Below, one piece after another: positions 40,498 to 49,937 of a stretch of 64,000 bases of DNA. Every line of letters starts with the position of its first letter. The stretch's first letter is position 1. The stretch lies in the NCBI GenBank assembly GCA_963714205.1, contig CAVQNQ010000004.1, positions 434,001 through 498,000 on the forward strand, read 5' to 3'. This DNA is from CAVQNQ01 sp963714205. Its GTDB lineage: Bacteria; Acidobacteriota; Terriglobia; Bryobacterales; Bryobacteraceae. The position numbers and the translations under genes are program-made. Under the pieces are notes generated by a model, which ran no database searches, was not told where the DNA came from, and worked only from the letters and a program-made list of their open reading frames with translations.

Positions 40498-41121
40498 ATG
40501 CTGAGCGATCGATTCGATTCCGCCCTGCTCTTCGCTTCGCGCCTGCATCGCCATCAGACACGCAAAGGCGGTGCCGTCCCGTACATAGGCCACTTGCTGG
40601 GAGTTGCCAGCCTGGTCTTGGAAGAACGCGGCAGTGAGGACGAGGCAATCGCGGCGTTGCTTCACGACGCGGTCGAAGATCACGGAGAAGACTATCCCGG
40701 CGGCCGGGACGCTCTGCGAGCCGAAATCGCGGCCCGGTTCGGCGGGAAGGTCCGGGAAATCGTCGATGCGTGCACCGACGATGAAGGATACAACAAGCAC
40801 GAGGCCGGCGCCTGGAAGCGGCGGAAGCAGGCTTACATCGATCGTCTCGGCACGGCGGACGAATCCGTGCGGCGTGTTGCGTGCGCGGACAAGGTGAACA
40901 ACGCCAGGTCGATTCTGGCCGATTACCGTCAGCACGGGGAGCGCCTGTGGGAACGCTTCCGCACCAAAAGCCGCGACGACCAGCTCTGGTATTACGGTGA
41001 ACTCTTGCGGGTCTTCCAGGAAACCAACACCGGCAGAATCGCGGTGGAACTGGCCAGCACTCTGTCACTGTTGCGGACAGCCGTGTCCGAAGCCGCCAGA
41101 ACCACGGACTCAAAGCCGTAG
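40498..41121 (+). CDS. HD-domain phosphohydrolase (RelA/SpoT hydrolase-domain-like)
   Basis: A 207-residue stand-alone HD protein. HRHQTRKGGAVPYIGHLLGV supplies the first metal His, AALLHDAVED the HD pair and following EDH, and CADKVNNARS the distal Asp. The order and spacing are those of the (p)ppGpp hydrolase domain of SpoT and small alarmone hydrolases. There is no synthetase domain. A role in alarmone or nucleotide-pyrophosphate hydrolysis is inferred. No strong ribosome site is visible. Confidence 0.8.
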   Translation: MLSDRFDSALLFASRLHRHQTRKGGAVPYIGHLLGVASLVLEERGSEDEAIAALLHDAVEDHGEDYPGGRDALRAEIAARFGGKVREIVDACTDDEGYNKHEAGAWKRRKQAYIDRLGTADESVRRVACADKVNNARSILADYRQHGERLWERFRTKSRDDQLWYYGELLRVFQETNTGRIAVELASTLSLLRTAVSEAARTTDSKP

Positions 41122-41375
41122 GCTACGGGGCGGTTCAGCCGCGTATCTGGAAGACGATTGACGAGGGCCACAATTTCATCAGCAGCCGGAAGGACGCCTT
41201 TCTTGATCCACTTCAGCACGGTGTCCGGCTTGATGCAGGGCGTCCCCCGATTCGCTGCTTACAATCATTTACAATCCGGCCGTACTAACTTCCGCTTCAT
41301 AGCCCGTATCCCAAGGCAGAGAGTTCGATGCGCCAAATAGAGAGGACAACTGGGACGAACCGAAGGAGGGATAGT

Positions 41376-41867
41376 ATGACTAAGAAACTGGGTTTGTATA
41401 TTGCGACCTTTTGCTTGGTGTGTTTGATGACCATGCCGATCTCAGCGCAGTCAGTCTGCTCGGTGTGTGGGATGGCCATGCCGTTCTCGGCGCAGACAAT
41501 CAGGGTCAAGGCTAACATTCCGTTCGCGTTCATGGTTGGAACAGAGTCCATGCAGGCTGGACAGTACATGGTGCGCAGACGGCTGTTAGACCGGCCTGCG
41601 GAGGGGCTCTTGAGCTTCACGAACGAGGGCACCGGCGCCGGCGGTGGCTTCGCTATTCCGACAATAGTGGGCGGCGGCCCCGTGCTCACGCACAACCAGC
41701 CGGAGTTAATTTTCCACCGTTACGGAGACCGCTATTTTTTGTACCAGGTCTGGGACGGATATTCGTCCGATGGGTTCGAGATACCACCATCGCGCAACGA
41801 GCGCCGGGCGGCCAAGGAGAGCGCCGCCCTCCGGCCTGAGAACGTGGTCATCGTCGCCATGCGGTAA
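41376..41867 (+). CDS. Small exported acidobacterial protein of unknown function
   Basis: A 163-residue exported protein with a very strong ribosome site (AAGGAGGG) before the ATG at 41376. The signal peptide is followed by IRVKANIPFAFMVGTESMQAG, a pattern (n/vPFxFxvGxxxxxAGxY) repeated in many short secreted proteins of acidobacteria. The likely cleavage site is duplicated: MPISAQSVC and MPFSAQTIR lie 15 residues apart and the DNA is also repeated. The C-terminus is charged. No function is known to me. Confidence 0.75.
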   Translation: MTKKLGLYIATFCLVCLMTMPISAQSVCSVCGMAMPFSAQTIRVKANIPFAFMVGTESMQAGQYMVRRRLLDRPAEGLLSFTNEGTGAGGGFAIPTIVGGGPVLTHNQPELIFHRYGDRYFLYQVWDGYSSDGFEIPPSRNERRAAKESAALRPENVVIVAMR

Positions 41868-41918
41868 CCGCCTCGCCCCGCCAAATTGAGGGGCCCCGCA
41901 AGATCTGCGCGCGGCTCC

Positions 41919-42722
41919 TCACTGCTTAACCGAGCAGATCACGACCTGGCGCGGGCTGTTCGAATCGAACGGCTCGCGCGTAAACTCGCCGTAGCGCGTT
42001 TCCAGCTTGAACCCCGCAACTTCGAGCAGCAGCACCAGTTCCTGCGGGAAAATCACCCGTAAGGAATATTTAATAACCCGAAAGTCTGGCACGCCCGGCA
42101 CGGAAAGATACCATACGATGCTGCGGACTTGCCGGGCAGTATCGTAGCTGGCGCTCTCTTCGATCGCGATCTCGCCGCGCTTCGGATCGCTCAGAGTGTA
42201 CACCGGGTATCGTTGAGAGGCATCGCACGCCAGCCGGCCCAGATCCCATTTCGAGATGTCGAAGAGAAATCGCCCGCCTGGAGCCAGATGACGGCGAACC
42301 GAGGCCAGGCACTGTTTCAACTCCTCGAGCGTCAGCAGGTGCAGCAGCGAATTGCCGGCAATCAGGATGGCCGAAAAACGTTCCGGCATCTCGAAGCCGC
42401 GCATGTCGGCCTCACGAAGATCCACCTCGACACCGGCGGCGCGTGCCTTGGCCCGGGCGGCCTGGAGCATCGGCCGCGAAAGATCGGCGCCCACGATCTG
42501 GATTCCCGCGCGCGCAATCGGTATCGTCAGGCGGCCCGAACCGCAGCCCAGTTCCAGCACGGGGCCGCCGCCTCGCCGGGCCTCTTCCACGTAGAACCGC
42601 TCCGAGGTCAGAAAGCGCGCCCGGCGGATCTCGTCTTCCACGGAACCGCTGCCGGCGTTCGGAAACAGGCAGTCGTACAACTCCGGATCGGAGTATAGCG
42701 CGCATTCGCCCACGGGACTCAC
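41919..42722 (-). CDS. Class I SAM-dependent methyltransferase
   Basis: A 267-residue Rossmann-fold methyltransferase. Motif I is VLELGCGSGRLTIPIARAG, the acidic loop GADLSRPML, and post-motif DLREADMRGFEMPERF, followed by a small C-terminal beta domain. The substrate is not predictable. The GTG start at 42722 overlaps the stop of the ABC exporter as GTGA, so it is translated from the exporter message. Confidence 0.82.
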   Translation of the reverse strand: MSPVGECALYSDPELYDCLFPNAGSGSVEDEIRRARFLTSERFYVEEARRGGGPVLELGCGSGRLTIPIARAGIQIVGADLSRPMLQAARAKARAAGVEVDLREADMRGFEMPERFSAILIAGNSLLHLLTLEELKQCLASVRRHLAPGGRFLFDISKWDLGRLACDASQRYPVYTLSDPKRGEIAIEESASYDTARQVRSIVWYLSVPGVPDFRVIKYSLRVIFPQELVLLLEVAGFKLETRYGEFTREPFDSNSPRQVVICSVKQ

Positions 42723-44617
42723 GCAATTCCGCCGCGCAATAGCGAAGCCGCCGAGGGCACCGCCGCGCCCGTCATGCGCGGCCTCTCTTCCCCCTCACCG
42801 TCGCCCTCGCCATCCTTGCCGCCCTCTCCCGGTGCCAGGAAGAGGTTGGCATCCACGCCGTGCTGGCGCGTGTACAGGTCGTAATAGCGCCCGCGCGCGG
42901 CGTAGAGCGATTCGTGCGTGCCGCGCTCCACGATGCGGCCCTCCTCCACCACCAGGATCTGGTCGGCGCGCCGTATGGTCGAGAGCCGGTGTGCAATCAC
43001 AAACGTCGTGCGCCCCTTCATGAGATACGCCAGGCCCTCCTGGATGGCCGCTTCCGATTCCGAATCCAGGCTCGAGGTGGCCTCGTCCAGAATCAGAATG
43101 CGCGGATCGGCCAGAATGGCGCGGGCGATTGAAACGCGCTGCCGCTGGCCCCCCGAAAGCTTCACGCCGCGCTCGCCCACGATGGTGTCATAGCGGGCTT
43201 CGAACTTTTCGGCGAATTCATCCACGCGTGCGATGCGGCAGGCTTCCAGCACCTCGGCTTCGGCGGCCTCGGGACGCGCGAAGGCCACATTCTCGCGAAT
43301 GGTGCCGTCGAAGAGAAAGGTGTCCTGCAGGACCACTCCAAGCTGCGTCCGGTAAGAGTCCAGCCGGATGGTCGCCAGATCCACGCCATCCACCAGCACG
43401 GCGCCCTCATTGGGTTCGTGAAACGCCGCGATCAGGCTGATGATGGTGGATTTGCCCGAGCCGGATGGCCCCACCAGCGCGGTCACGGTTCCGGGCTCGG
43501 AAACGAAGCTCACCTCGTGCAGCACTTCCTTGCCGGCGTCGTAGGCGAAGCTGACACGGTCGAAAGCGATGAAGCCCTGGATCGTGCCGATGGTGCGCGT
43601 GCGCCGCGGGTCGGCATCCTCGGGCTTTTCGGCCAGCACTTCCTGCGTGCGGTCGAGGCCGGCCAGAGCTTCGGTCACCTGGGTCCCGATGTTCACGAGC
43701 TGGAACATGGGCGCCACCAGGAACGCCAGAAATGCCGTGAACATCATGAAGCCGCCCAGCGTCAGAGTGCCGGCCAGGATCTGGCGCGCGCCGATGTACA
43801 TGACCAGCGCGCCCACCATGCCCATCAGCACCGTGGAGGAGAGGCTCATCAGCGAGATGGCCGTGAGGGTGCGCAGCACGTTCTCCAGCAGACGGGCCAC
43901 GCCGCCCGCGAAGACGCGCTCTTCCTGCTCCTCGGCGTGGTAGCCCTTCACCACGCGCACGCCGCCCAGCGATTCGGTCAACCGCCCGCTCACCTCGGCC
44001 GTGATCTTGCCCCGCTCGCGAAAGATCGGCCGTATGCGCCGGAAGGCCTTGTTCAGGGCGAATCCGAAGGCCGCGATGAACACCAGCGCCAGCAGCGTCA
44101 GCAGCGGGCTGATCCACAGCAGCACCACCATCGAGAAGATCGCCACCAGGATGCCGCCCACGAAATCCACCAGGCCGGTGCCGATGAGATTGCGCACCCC
44201 TTCCACGTCGTTCATGATGCGCGAAACCAGCATGCCGCTCTTGTTGGCGTCGTAATAGGCCACCGGCAGCCGTCCGATGTGCGCCTGTACCTTGCGCCGC
44301 AGCTCCGCGATCAGCCGCTGCGCCTCCTTGGAAAGCAACTGCGTCAGCGAAAACGAGGTGATCCCTTGCAGCAGGGTGGCCCCCAGAACCGCCAGCACCA
44401 GCGGCTTCAACATCCACACCTGGTGCTTGTTGATGACGTTATCCACCAGGAACTTGGTGGACCCCGGCAGGATCATGCTGGCGGCGCGATTGATGACCAT
44501 CAGCAGGAAACCGAAAGCCAGCAGCCTGCGCCGCGGCCGCACCAATTCCTTCAGCAGCGGAAGCGCGCCACGCAGATGATCGGCAGGTTTGCCTTTCGGT
44601 TTAGCCGGGGTCACCAC
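42719..44617 (-). CDS. ABC exporter, fused permease-ATPase (MsbA-like)
   Basis: A 632-residue half-transporter. Six transmembrane helices occupy about residues 35-320 (starting LLAFGFLLMVINRAASMI). The nucleotide-binding domain has Walker A GPSGSGKST, Q-loop QDTFLF, signature LSGGQRQRVS, Walker B ILILDEATSS and H-loop AHRLST. The C-terminal 30 residues are Gly/Glu-rich and probably disordered. Likely exports a lipid or hydrophobic compound as a homodimer. Consecutive GTG codons at 44617 and 44614 are the candidate starts. It lies between two methyltransferase genes on one strand. Confidence 0.92.
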   Translation of the reverse strand: MVTPAKPKGKPADHLRGALPLLKELVRPRRRLLAFGFLLMVINRAASMILPGSTKFLVDNVINKHQVWMLKPLVLAVLGATLLQGITSFSLTQLLSKEAQRLIAELRRKVQAHIGRLPVAYYDANKSGMLVSRIMNDVEGVRNLIGTGLVDFVGGILVAIFSMVVLLWISPLLTLLALVFIAAFGFALNKAFRRIRPIFRERGKITAEVSGRLTESLGGVRVVKGYHAEEQEERVFAGGVARLLENVLRTLTAISLMSLSSTVLMGMVGALVMYIGARQILAGTLTLGGFMMFTAFLAFLVAPMFQLVNIGTQVTEALAGLDRTQEVLAEKPEDADPRRTRTIGTIQGFIAFDRVSFAYDAGKEVLHEVSFVSEPGTVTALVGPSGSGKSTIISLIAAFHEPNEGAVLVDGVDLATIRLDSYRTQLGVVLQDTFLFDGTIRENVAFARPEAAEAEVLEACRIARVDEFAEKFEARYDTIVGERGVKLSGGQRQRVSIARAILADPRILILDEATSSLDSESEAAIQEGLAYLMKGRTTFVIAHRLSTIRRADQILVVEEGRIVERGTHESLYAARGRYYDLYTRQHGVDANLFLAPGEGGKDGEGDGEGEERPRMTGAAVPSAASLLRGGIA

Positions 44618-44630
44618 TCCAGGTTAGCAA

Positions 44631-45650
44631 CTACGGCCGGGTCGCTAGAATGAGCGGCGAGGGGCCGGGGGTGTCGAGAGTCCGCGTGTCGCGAAAACCG
44701 GCTTCCCGCAGCCAGCCCGCGATTTCGGGGTACGAATAGGTGTCGCCTTCGTCCGTGTGGACCAGCATGTTGACGGCGAAGATCAGCCCCATGGGCGAGG
44801 CCCTGCGCTCCTCATCTACCAGGAACTCAGCGATGGCGATAGTACCGCCCGGAGCCATGGCGTCGAAGGCCTTCTTCAGCAGGGCGCGGCTCCTCCTTTC
44901 GCCCTCGCTGTGGAGGATGTGCCCCAGGATGGCGATGTTGTAGCCGCGCCCGAAATCGGCCTCGCGCAGGTCGCCGGCGCGGAACTCGAATCGCTCCGCC
45001 AGACCGAAGCGCTCCGCGGTCCGGCGTGTCACGTCGAGCACGCCGGGCCAGTCCACGGCCGTCACGGTGACCTTTGGCGACCGCTCGGCCAGGGCAATAC
45101 CCCACACGCCGGACCCGGCCGCCAGGTCGAGCACCTTGATCGGCCTGTTGGCATCGGCAATCTCCAGGGCCTCCGCCAGCTTCCGCGCGGCCGGGTAGCT
45201 CATGGGGAAGATGGACGCCACGAACTGGTGGAAGAACTCCGCCCCCGTGCCTTCTCGATTGACGGCTTCCACCGGCTTCCCGCTCTTGACCGCCTCGTCG
45301 AGATCCAGCCAGTGGGGGATTAGCTGCCGCGTCATGTGCGGCAGAAGGCCCCCGAGGTAACCCGGTTTGCCGCTCACCAGGAAGGCCGCGCTATCGGCCG
45401 CCAGCCCATAGCGGCCCTCGGCATCTTTGGTGAGTAGTTGCAGACCCGCGAGGGCATTCATCGCGATTCTCAGGCCGCGCACCGATGCGCCCGACGCGGC
45501 GGCCACTTCCTCGACCGTCTTCGGCCCCTCATCCAACAGATCGAACACCCGATTGCGTACCGCCGCATCCATCAAAAGCGGCGCCGCGTATCCCCAGGCA
45601 AACTGCATAACTCGCTCCGGCGTGACCGCCGCATGACCCATGGCACCCAT
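44631..45650 (-). CDS. O-methyltransferase (acetylserotonin/hydroxyneurosporene family)
   Basis: A 339-residue enzyme with an N-terminal winged-helix dimerisation domain (NRVFDLLDEGPKTVEEVAAA) and a C-terminal methyltransferase-2 domain: VLDLAAGSGVWGIALAER, VTAVDWPGVLD, and the LGHILHSEG segment where plant and bacterial O-methyltransferases carry a His. GAGGGGAAATCAC before the ATG fixes the start. Such enzymes methylate phenolic or polyketide hydroxyls. With the exporter and a second methyltransferase downstream, the trio could modify and export a small metabolite. Confidence 0.82.
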   Translation of the reverse strand: MGAMGHAAVTPERVMQFAWGYAAPLLMDAAVRNRVFDLLDEGPKTVEEVAAASGASVRGLRIAMNALAGLQLLTKDAEGRYGLAADSAAFLVSGKPGYLGGLLPHMTRQLIPHWLDLDEAVKSGKPVEAVNREGTGAEFFHQFVASIFPMSYPAARKLAEALEIADANRPIKVLDLAAGSGVWGIALAERSPKVTVTAVDWPGVLDVTRRTAERFGLAERFEFRAGDLREADFGRGYNIAILGHILHSEGERRSRALLKKAFDAMAPGGTIAIAEFLVDEERRASPMGLIFAVNMLVHTDEGDTYSYPEIAGWLREAGFRDTRTLDTPGPSPLILATRP

Positions 45651-45883
45651 GTGATTTCCCCTCTCCGTCAGAATTGACGTGCTTCGATTATGTCACGGGT
45701 GGGCACATTTCGGCGGCGCGGCAGGAGAAACTCTGCCGGTGCGCGGTGGCAATGTGTTTTCCAATGTTTTTCCGCTCTGCCACGGCCACGCACTTGTAAA
45801 GCCGAGCACAAATGCGGCTGCCAGGGACGCACGGTTGTCGGCTGCCGGACAACGGCGTAGTTGTATTCTGAAAAAACAAAAAA

Positions 45884-46669
45884 ATGCGGTCAGCAGATAA
45901 AACGAGGTCAAAGTCGAATGTCGTCGCGTGTGGGGGAAGCAGCAGCAGCCATCCGGGCACGCTCCCAACGGGCAACCTCCTTTTGGCAGGATTGCCGGAA
46001 ACCAGTCAAAAACTACTGAATGATGTCGCGGAAACGGTTGAGGTCAAGGCCCGTCAGGTCCTTCACCTTCATGACAAGCCCCTCAGTTTCGCCATATTCC
46101 CTTGCGACGCTCTGGTCTCTGTGACCATGCGTAGCAACGGCAAGGCAGTCGAGATCGCGATGATCGGTGACGAGGGCTTGTTCGGATTGCCGCTTTTCTT
46201 CGGCACCGACAATTGCCCAATGACGGCCCTGGTGCAAGTGGGGGGGCACGCCATCCGCATAGGAGCTCGAGATTTCGTGCGGGTCATCGCTGCCGATCCC
46301 GCATTCGCCGCCGCGCTGGGCCGGTACGCACAATCATTCTCTGTGATGATCGCGCAGTCGGCCGTTTGTTTCGCGACCCATGTGGTTGAGCAGCGATGTG
46401 CAAAATGGCTTCTCATGGCCCACGATCGGGTGCGTACGGATGTCTTTCCGTTGACTCAGGAGCTTCTCGCCCAGATGCTTGGCGTGCGGCGCTCGACGGT
46501 GAGCGAGGTCGCCGAACGAATGCAGCATGATGGCTTGATCCGTTACCGTCAGGGGCGGATGACGATTCTGGACCGGCACGGCCTGGAGGAACTGACGTGC
46601 CCATGCTACGGGGTGATGAACAAGCAAATCGACCTGCTCCTGCGGCCGGCCTCGCCCGTACCCGAGTAA
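45884..46669 (+). CDS. Crp/Fnr-family transcriptional regulator
   Basis: A 261-residue regulator: about 30 divergent N-terminal residues, a cyclic-nucleotide-binding-like beta barrel (about 45-150) and a winged helix at about 185-230 (LTQELLAQMLGVRRSTVSEVAER). The barrel lacks the clear phosphate-binding GE..RSA motif, so cAMP binding is doubtful. A CPCYG near the C-terminus is the only Cys pair. The 233 bases upstream (45651-45883) show nothing else that I can support. It may act with the receiver-domain gene 150 bases downstream. Confidence 0.85.
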   Translation: MRSADKTRSKSNVVACGGSSSSHPGTLPTGNLLLAGLPETSQKLLNDVAETVEVKARQVLHLHDKPLSFAIFPCDALVSVTMRSNGKAVEIAMIGDEGLFGLPLFFGTDNCPMTALVQVGGHAIRIGARDFVRVIAADPAFAAALGRYAQSFSVMIAQSAVCFATHVVEQRCAKWLLMAHDRVRTDVFPLTQELLAQMLGVRRSTVSEVAERMQHDGLIRYRQGRMTILDRHGLEELTCPCYGVMNKQIDLLLRPASPVPE

Positions 46670-46822
46670 ACGTGATTCGACAGAAATGGATCCAAAGCGA
46701 CCGCTAGAAAGAGCTAGTTGTACGGTATCGGACATCCTGATACCATTATCTTCTGGCCGGCAGCAGTGCCCGATATCGCCGCAAAGAGCGAATCGCAATA
46801 CGGCCAGGGTTAGTGGGGTGGC

Positions 46823-47209
46823 ATGTCCCGTGCCGAAGGCGAGACCCGAATCCTGGTGGTGGACGATGAAGCGGCGATCCGAGATTGGGCCGCCTGCGCC
46901 TTGGAGCACAGCGGCTACTCCGTTGTAGCGGTCGCGAGCGGTTCGGAGGCGCTCCGTATTCTCTCGGCGGGCCCCGGAGACGTCAATTTGGTGCTCACGG
47001 ATATACGAATGCCGGAGATCGATGGCATTGAGTTGGCACGGCGCGTCAGGACGCTTCACCCCAAGACCAAGGTGATCTACATGACCGGATTCTCGCCTGA
47101 GTTCGTGGATCCGGGTACCACCGTGCTCTATAAGCCGTTCACGTTCAAGACGCTGATCGACGAGGTCGCACGTGTTCTGGCAGGCCGGACGAAGTCAATA
47201 ACGGGCTGA
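46823..47209 (+). CDS. Single-domain response regulator (CheY-like)
   Basis: A 128-residue receiver domain with no output domain. Acidic pocket D14-D15 (VVDDE), phosphoacceptor D60 (LVLTDIRMP), T88 (YMTGF) and K104 (YKPF) are all present, so it should be phosphorylatable. The cognate histidine kinase is not in the window. Confidence 0.9.
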   Translation: MSRAEGETRILVVDDEAAIRDWAACALEHSGYSVVAVASGSEALRILSAGPGDVNLVLTDIRMPEIDGIELARRVRTLHPKTKVIYMTGFSPEFVDPGTTVLYKPFTFKTLIDEVARVLAGRTKSITG

Positions 47210-47219
47210 GTCGGCTGAA

Positions 47220-48005
47220 TCACCCCGCTATGCTTTCTCCCCCATCCACATGCAGCGTATTCCCCGTCATCCAGTAAGTGGCCGGATGACATAGCACGGC
47301 GATAGAGCGCGCCACATCCTCGGGCGTAGTAAGTCGGCCGTGCGGATTGCGCTGGCGCGCGATCTCCGCCATCTTCTCGTGATCCGGAATCACCCGCAGG
47401 GCCGGCGTATCGGTCACGCCCGCCAGGATGGCATTGGCGGTGATGCCGGCGGGCGCCAGTTCCAGGGCGAGTTGCCGGATGTGCGATTCCAGAATGGCCT
47501 TGGCGGCGCTCACCGGGCCGTAATTGGGAATGGCCCGCGTGCTGCCGCCGCTGGTCATGGCGAAAATGCGCGCGCCCGATTCGAGCAGCCCCGCACGCAG
47601 GCAGTCCTGCACCCAATAGACCAGCGAGTGGCCCATGGTGTCGGCGGTAATCTCGAGCTGCTTCCTGGAGGCCACCTGCTCGGCGCCCGCCAGCGGCCGG
47701 AGCGCTCCCCACGCCAGCGAGTGCAGCAGCACCCGCACGGTGCCGGGCGGCTCGGCCAGGCGGGCGGCGATCTTCTCCATGGTCTCGCGGCGGTACGCGT
47801 CGTCCGAGGCGTTTATATTGAAGAACTGCGTTTCGCGCCCCAGCGCGCGGATGCGCTCCTGGATCTCCTCGACGTGCGGCAGCTTGTCGCGCCGGTCCAG
47901 GTGCACGCCCAGGATATTCATGCCGGCGCGCGCCAGCTCGATCGCGGTGGCCTCTCCGAAGCCGCTGCTGGCGCCCAGTATCAAGGCCCAAGGTTGTTTA
48001 TTCAT
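47220..48005 (-). CDS. SDR-family enoyl-ACP reductase-like protein (FabI/FabL type)
   Basis: A 261-residue short-chain dehydrogenase. The cofactor motif GASSGFGEATA is at the N-terminus. The catalytic pair is spaced Tyr162-x6-Lys169 (YGPVSAAK), the spacing of enoyl-ACP reductases rather than the YxxxK of ordinary SDRs. The LLHSLAWG strand and the C-terminal GNTLHVDGG fit FabL/FabI. It probably reduces an enoyl thioester in fatty-acid synthesis, but a divergent SDR role is possible. Its start overlaps the tsaE end by 8 bases. Confidence 0.78.
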   Translation of the reverse strand: MNKQPWALILGASSGFGEATAIELARAGMNILGVHLDRRDKLPHVEEIQERIRALGRETQFFNINASDDAYRRETMEKIAARLAEPPGTVRVLLHSLAWGALRPLAGAEQVASRKQLEITADTMGHSLVYWVQDCLRAGLLESGARIFAMTSGGSTRAIPNYGPVSAAKAILESHIRQLALELAPAGITANAILAGVTDTPALRVIPDHEKMAEIARQRNPHGRLTTPEDVARSIAVLCHPATYWMTGNTLHVDGGESIAG

Positions 48006-48423
48006 GGATTTCGACTATTTCGATCTCCCTTTCGTCTCCGCCCGCGTCGCCGATCCGGATCTCGGTTCGCCGCGCCGGCATCAGGCGCGGGAAACGCTCG
48101 CCCCATTCGATCAGCACCAGGGCGTCCCGCTCGAACAGCTCTTCGAGGCCCAGCGTGGCCACCTCGCGCGCTTCCTCCAGCCGGTAGAGGTCCACGTGAT
48201 AGACGCGGCCGCCGCCATATTCGTGGATCAAGGTGTAAGTGGGACTCGATACCTCGTCCGGCGGCGCGGCGGCGATCCCGCTCACGATGCCTTTGGCCAG
48301 CGTGGTCTTTCCTGCCCCCAGGTTGCCGATCAGCAGCACCACCCCGCGCCCCGGCATCTCGCGCGCCAGCCGGGATCCCAGTGCGATCGTCGCAGCCTCA
48401 GAGGACGTCCGGTATGCCGGCAC
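47998..48423 (-). CDS. tsaE: tRNA threonylcarbamoyladenosine biosynthesis ATPase TsaE
   Basis: A 141-residue P-loop protein, part of the TsaBDE complex that makes t6A in tRNAs reading ANN codons. Walker A is GNLGAGKTTLAKG (from residue 33), then SPTYTLIHEY, VYHVDLYRL and LIEWGERFP, all hallmarks of YjeE/TsaE. Full length. Its first 26 bases overlap the end of nnr, a common gene pair. Confidence 0.93.
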   Translation of the reverse strand: MPAYRTSSEAATIALGSRLAREMPGRGVVLLIGNLGAGKTTLAKGIVSGIAAAPPDEVSSPTYTLIHEYGGGRVYHVDLYRLEEAREVATLGLEELFERDALVLIEWGERFPRLMPARRTEIRIGDAGGDEREIEIVEIHE

Positions 48424-49937
48424 ACGCCTCCATGGCCTTCGGCAGATAGCGCAGAATATCGGTGGCGATGAAGCCCCTCTCTCCCCGATCGGCAGCGCCG
48501 ATCTCGGCTGCCAGGCTCCCCAGGTAAACCGCCGCCGCCACAGCCCGGTCCGGGTCGCGCGGGAACTGGGCCAGAAAGCCCGCGATCAACCCCGTCAGCA
48601 CGTCGCCGGTTCCGCCGGTGCCCAGCGCCGGAGTGCCGGTGGAGTTGATCCACACGCGCCCATCGGCGAAGGCGATCAGGGTGCGCTGCCCCTTGAGCAA
48701 CAGGGTAACAGAGCGTTCCATGGCGAAACCGCGCGCCACGGCGATGCGGTCTTTCTGCACATCGGCGATACTCTTGCCGATCAGCCGCGCCATCTCCCCG
48801 GGATGCGGCGTCAGCACGCGCACGCGGTCCGCTTGGCCCCGCCCGGAGAACGCGAACAGCGCGTCGGCATCCAGCACCATGGGCCCGGCGAACTCCTCGT
48901 GAACCTGCTCCACCAGCGCCGCCACGTCGGGATGCCGGCCCAACCCCGGCCCCATGGCCAGCACGGTCATCCCCTTGGCGAGAGCCGTCAGCTTCACTTC
49001 GCGCGAGAGCGTCCCGGCGTCGTTCTCCGCCAGAGGCTCGGTCATCAGCTCCGGCGCGTGCCCGGCGATCTGCGGGACCGCGCTTTCGACCGAGGCCACC
49101 GTTACCAAGCCCGCTCCCGCGCGCAGGGCGGCCATCCCAGCCATCGAGGGCGCGCCGGTTTTGCCACGCGAGCCGCCCACCACCAGGACGTGCCCGAAGG
49201 TCCCCTTGTGACCATCGCGCGGGCGCGGCGCCAGCAGAGCGCGGAACATAGCCGGCTCGACCAGCGAAAGGTAGATGCCGTCATCGGCTTCGTAAAGCGC
49301 GGGCGGGCTGCCAATGGCGCCCACCACCAACTGGCCCACGCGGTCGCAATTGGGCGGCATGGCGTGGGCCACTTTGGGCGCCGTGAAGGTGACGGTCAAG
49401 TCCGCGCGGGCCGCCTCGCCCGATACGTCGCCCGTGTCGCTCGGCATGCCGGACGGAATATCCACGGCCACCACGCGGGCCAATGGAAAGCCGCTGTCGA
49501 TCTCGCGGATGCCCTCCAGCATGCGCCCTGAAGCCGGTCCGGAGATCCCCGTTCCGAGGAGCGCGTCAATCACAAGGGTGGCGTTGCGCGCCTCCGCGGG
49601 GATCTCGAGGAGCACCTCGCAGCCGCACGCCCGCAGCATACGGTAGTTGGCCGCCGCATCGCCCTTGAGCTCCTCCGGCGCGGCCAGAAGCACCACGTGG
49701 AGCGCGGCCGGATGGAAGCGCGTGAAGAGTTGGCGGGCGATGGCCATTCCATCCCCGCCGTTGTTGCCCTTGCCGCACAACACCACGATCCGCTGGCCCG
49801 CGAGTGGGTTGAAGCGCTCTGCCAGCGTCTCCACCACGCGGGCATGCGGCATTCTCCATCAGCACGATGCCGGGAATCCCCAACTCCATCGTGCGCCGGT
49901 CTACCTCGCGCATTTGCGCCGCGGTCAGAACTTTCAT
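48398..49937 (-). CDS. nnr: Bifunctional NAD(P)H-hydrate epimerase/dehydratase (frameshifted as given)
   Basis: A metabolite-repair enzyme that epimerises and dehydrates damaged NAD(P)H. The N-terminal YjeF domain begins MKVLTAAQMREVDRRTMELG and, after a frame break near 49843-49853, continues ARVVETLAERFNPLAGQRI with GKGNNGGDG. The C-terminal carbohydrate-kinase-like dehydratase domain has GTFGHVLVVGGSRGKTGAP, TPHPGEMARL and GTGGTGDVLTGLIAG. Removing one base (for example the A of GCATGC) restores ENAAARVVE and a 512-residue protein, the normal length. The ATG overlaps the preceding stop as ATGA. Confidence 0.92.

Noticed and set aside
40992..41219. 75-codon minus-strand gene opposite the HD-domain gene
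   Set aside because: Half of it is antisense to a real gene and no ribosome site is present; kept only as a low-interest relic.
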